Positions 5,951-6,699 of a stretch of 6,699 bases of DNA are shown in pieces (the stretch's first letter is position 1; the number at the start of each line of letters is the position of its first letter). The notes beneath the pieces were generated by a model, which saw nothing but the letters and a program-made list of their open reading frames with translations, was not told where the DNA came from and ran no database searches. Source of the stretch: Phycisphaerae bacterium (GTDB lineage: Bacteria; Planctomycetota; Phycisphaerae; UBA1845); assembly GCA_029260155.1 (NCBI GenBank), contig JAJDDU010000248.1:1-6699 (forward strand), given 5' to 3'. The translations under genes were made by a program, and so were the position numbers.

Positions 5951-6699
5951 CGGGGCACCTCCGTTTCGAATGTGAACGCGGGAAGCTCCAGCGCACGCGC
6001 TTCGGACGCGGCCGAAGGGTCCGGCGGCAGCCAGTATGGCAGGTTGAAGAAGGACTCCGCCTCGCGCAGCAGCGCACGCGTGTATGCGGCGTTGTGCGTA
6101 CCGAACGATCGGTCCGCGCCGACGAAACTATGATTGAAGAGCGCCACGTTGTAACGATCCCGGAGCACCGGCGGCAGGAACGTCGGGTCCACGAACAGCG
6201 GATCATCGGGATCGAAGTAGTGCCCCACCCGCTCCAGTCGCGCGACGACCTCCTCGTGCGTCGTCTCGACCAGGAGCGTCGCTACCTCCTCGGAGTGGCA
6301 CGGCGCGCATCCGCGCATGTTCGCCGTAAAGGTATGGCCGCTGTTGACCGGTTGGTCCGGACCGCCGTACGGTTCGCGGTGAACGTGGCAGGTGATGCAC
6401 TCGTCGCCAATGCCCCACCAATGCTCGGTGTGCGGTCCAGTGAGGCGCGCGCCGTCCAAGCTGAAACCGCCCGTCCCGTGCAGGATCTCCGCCTGCGGTT
6501 GGTCCGGCATATCGGTCGCCAACGCTTCGCCGGTGGTGTGGCAGTCCGCGCAAAGCAGATGCGGCGCGGTGCGCAGTTGGCTTACGAATGCGCTTCCGTG
6601 CGGTCTGTGACACGCGACGCACTCGATGTTGAAGAAGACGTCGTATGGCCCCGGCTTGTTGTCAACCGGTGCGAGCCGGTAATCGGTCGAGTGGCATTC
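5947..6699 (-). CDS. Multiheme cytochrome c, partial (5' end off the right edge)
   Basis: The frame is open from the right edge to TGA at 5947-5949, 250 codons in view. The visible CTG/TTG-type starts near 6522 are internal, because heme motifs continue upstream. Heme-binding sites in order are a cut one at the edge (ECH, 6691-6699), CVACH (6607-6621), CADCH (6538-6552), CITCH (6385-6399) and CAPCH (6295-6309). That makes at least five c-type hemes. Further histidines (H..H pairs near 6430, HN near 6130 and GTHN) could be distal ligands. The C-terminal segment with FNHSFVG...GTHNAAYTRALL resembles the H.S.G.HN..Y...LL segment seen in many multiheme cytochromes, including the NrfA-like group. 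The protein should be periplasmic. As first gene before a soluble Tat hydrogenase that lacks a cytochrome b, it is the likely electron acceptor or donor; this is inferred from operon position. Confidence 0.92.
   Translation of the reverse strand, partial: ECHSTDYRLAPVDNKPGPYDVFFNIECVACHRPHGSAFVSQLRTAPHLLCADCHTTGEALATDMPDQPQAEILHGTGGFSLDGARLTGPHTEHWWGIGDECITCHVHREPYGGPDQPVNSGHTFTANMRGCAPCHSEEVATLLVETTHEEVVARLERVGHYFDPDDPLFVDPTFLPPVLRDRYNVALFNHSFVGADRSFGTHNAAYTRALLREAESFFNLPYWLPPDPSAASEARALELPAFTFETEVPR
5956..5962 (-). promoter_or_regulatory. Strong ribosome binding site of the small subunit gene
   Basis: On the minus strand GGAGGTG lies 5 nt before ATG 5950, within the last codons of the cytochrome gene. 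It is the best Shine-Dalgarno in the window and fixes the start just ahead of the twin-arginine motif. Confidence 0.75.

Noticed and set aside
1..6699. tRNA, rRNA, CRISPR array, insertion sequence or attachment site
   Set aside because: I saw no cloverleaf, no repeat-spacer pattern, no transposase motif and no long terminal repeats on either strand.

Overview
The window looks like part of a planctomycete genome (Planctomycetota, Phycisphaerae-like). It is GC-rich. Two secreted proteins carry dockerin-like pairs of Ca-binding loops of the type DxDxDGDVDxxDF. One of them also has two Ig-like domains with the W..DG..I.GA...G.Y.V..PC pattern common in that phylum. The phylum is an inference from style, not a search result.

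Left part (1-645): the minus strand carries the 5' part of a HypF-type Kae1-like carbamoyltransferase gene that runs off the left edge. The gene is too short at its N terminus to hold the acylphosphatase, zinc-finger and YrdC domains of normal HypF. A divergent intergenic region of about 190 bp with an AT-rich island follows.

Plus-strand gene (646-2133): this is the most interesting object. A secreted Omp28/thioredoxin-like protein with dockerin-like and Ig-like modules is interrupted by one in-frame TGA at 787-789. The TGA sits exactly where the first cysteine of a CPYC redox motif belongs (T-TGA-P-Y-C-P). The signal peptide and a good Shine-Dalgarno lie before the TGA, and 447 intact codons follow in the same frame. 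A 6-bp GC hairpin with a GUU loop lies 19 nt downstream, in the right place for a bacterial SECIS. I read the gene as a candidate exported selenoprotein (UPYC), 495 residues, that an ordinary gene caller would truncate to an ATG at 829.

Right part (2238-6699, minus strand): this is a compact hydrogenase operon. In transcription order it has a multiheme cytochrome c (open at the right edge), a Tat-exported [NiFe] hydrogenase small subunit, the large subunit, an M52 maturation endopeptidase, and a small secreted protein with one CxxCH heme site plus a dockerin-like module. Spacings are 4-nt overlap, 46, 18 and 4 bp. The hydrogenase is a group 1 (respiratory or periplasmic uptake) type. It has no C-terminal membrane anchor in the small subunit and no cytochrome b gene in view, so electrons most likely pass to the multiheme cytochrome. 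The small subunit has a cysteine where most enzymes have the medial-cluster proline, which predicts a [4Fe-4S] medial cluster.

The two convergent transcription units meet at a strong 18-bp hairpin with a GCAA loop (2169-2208). The HypF-like gene, the M52 protease and the structural subunits all belong to [NiFe]-hydrogenase biogenesis, so the selenoprotein candidate sits inside a hydrogenase locus.
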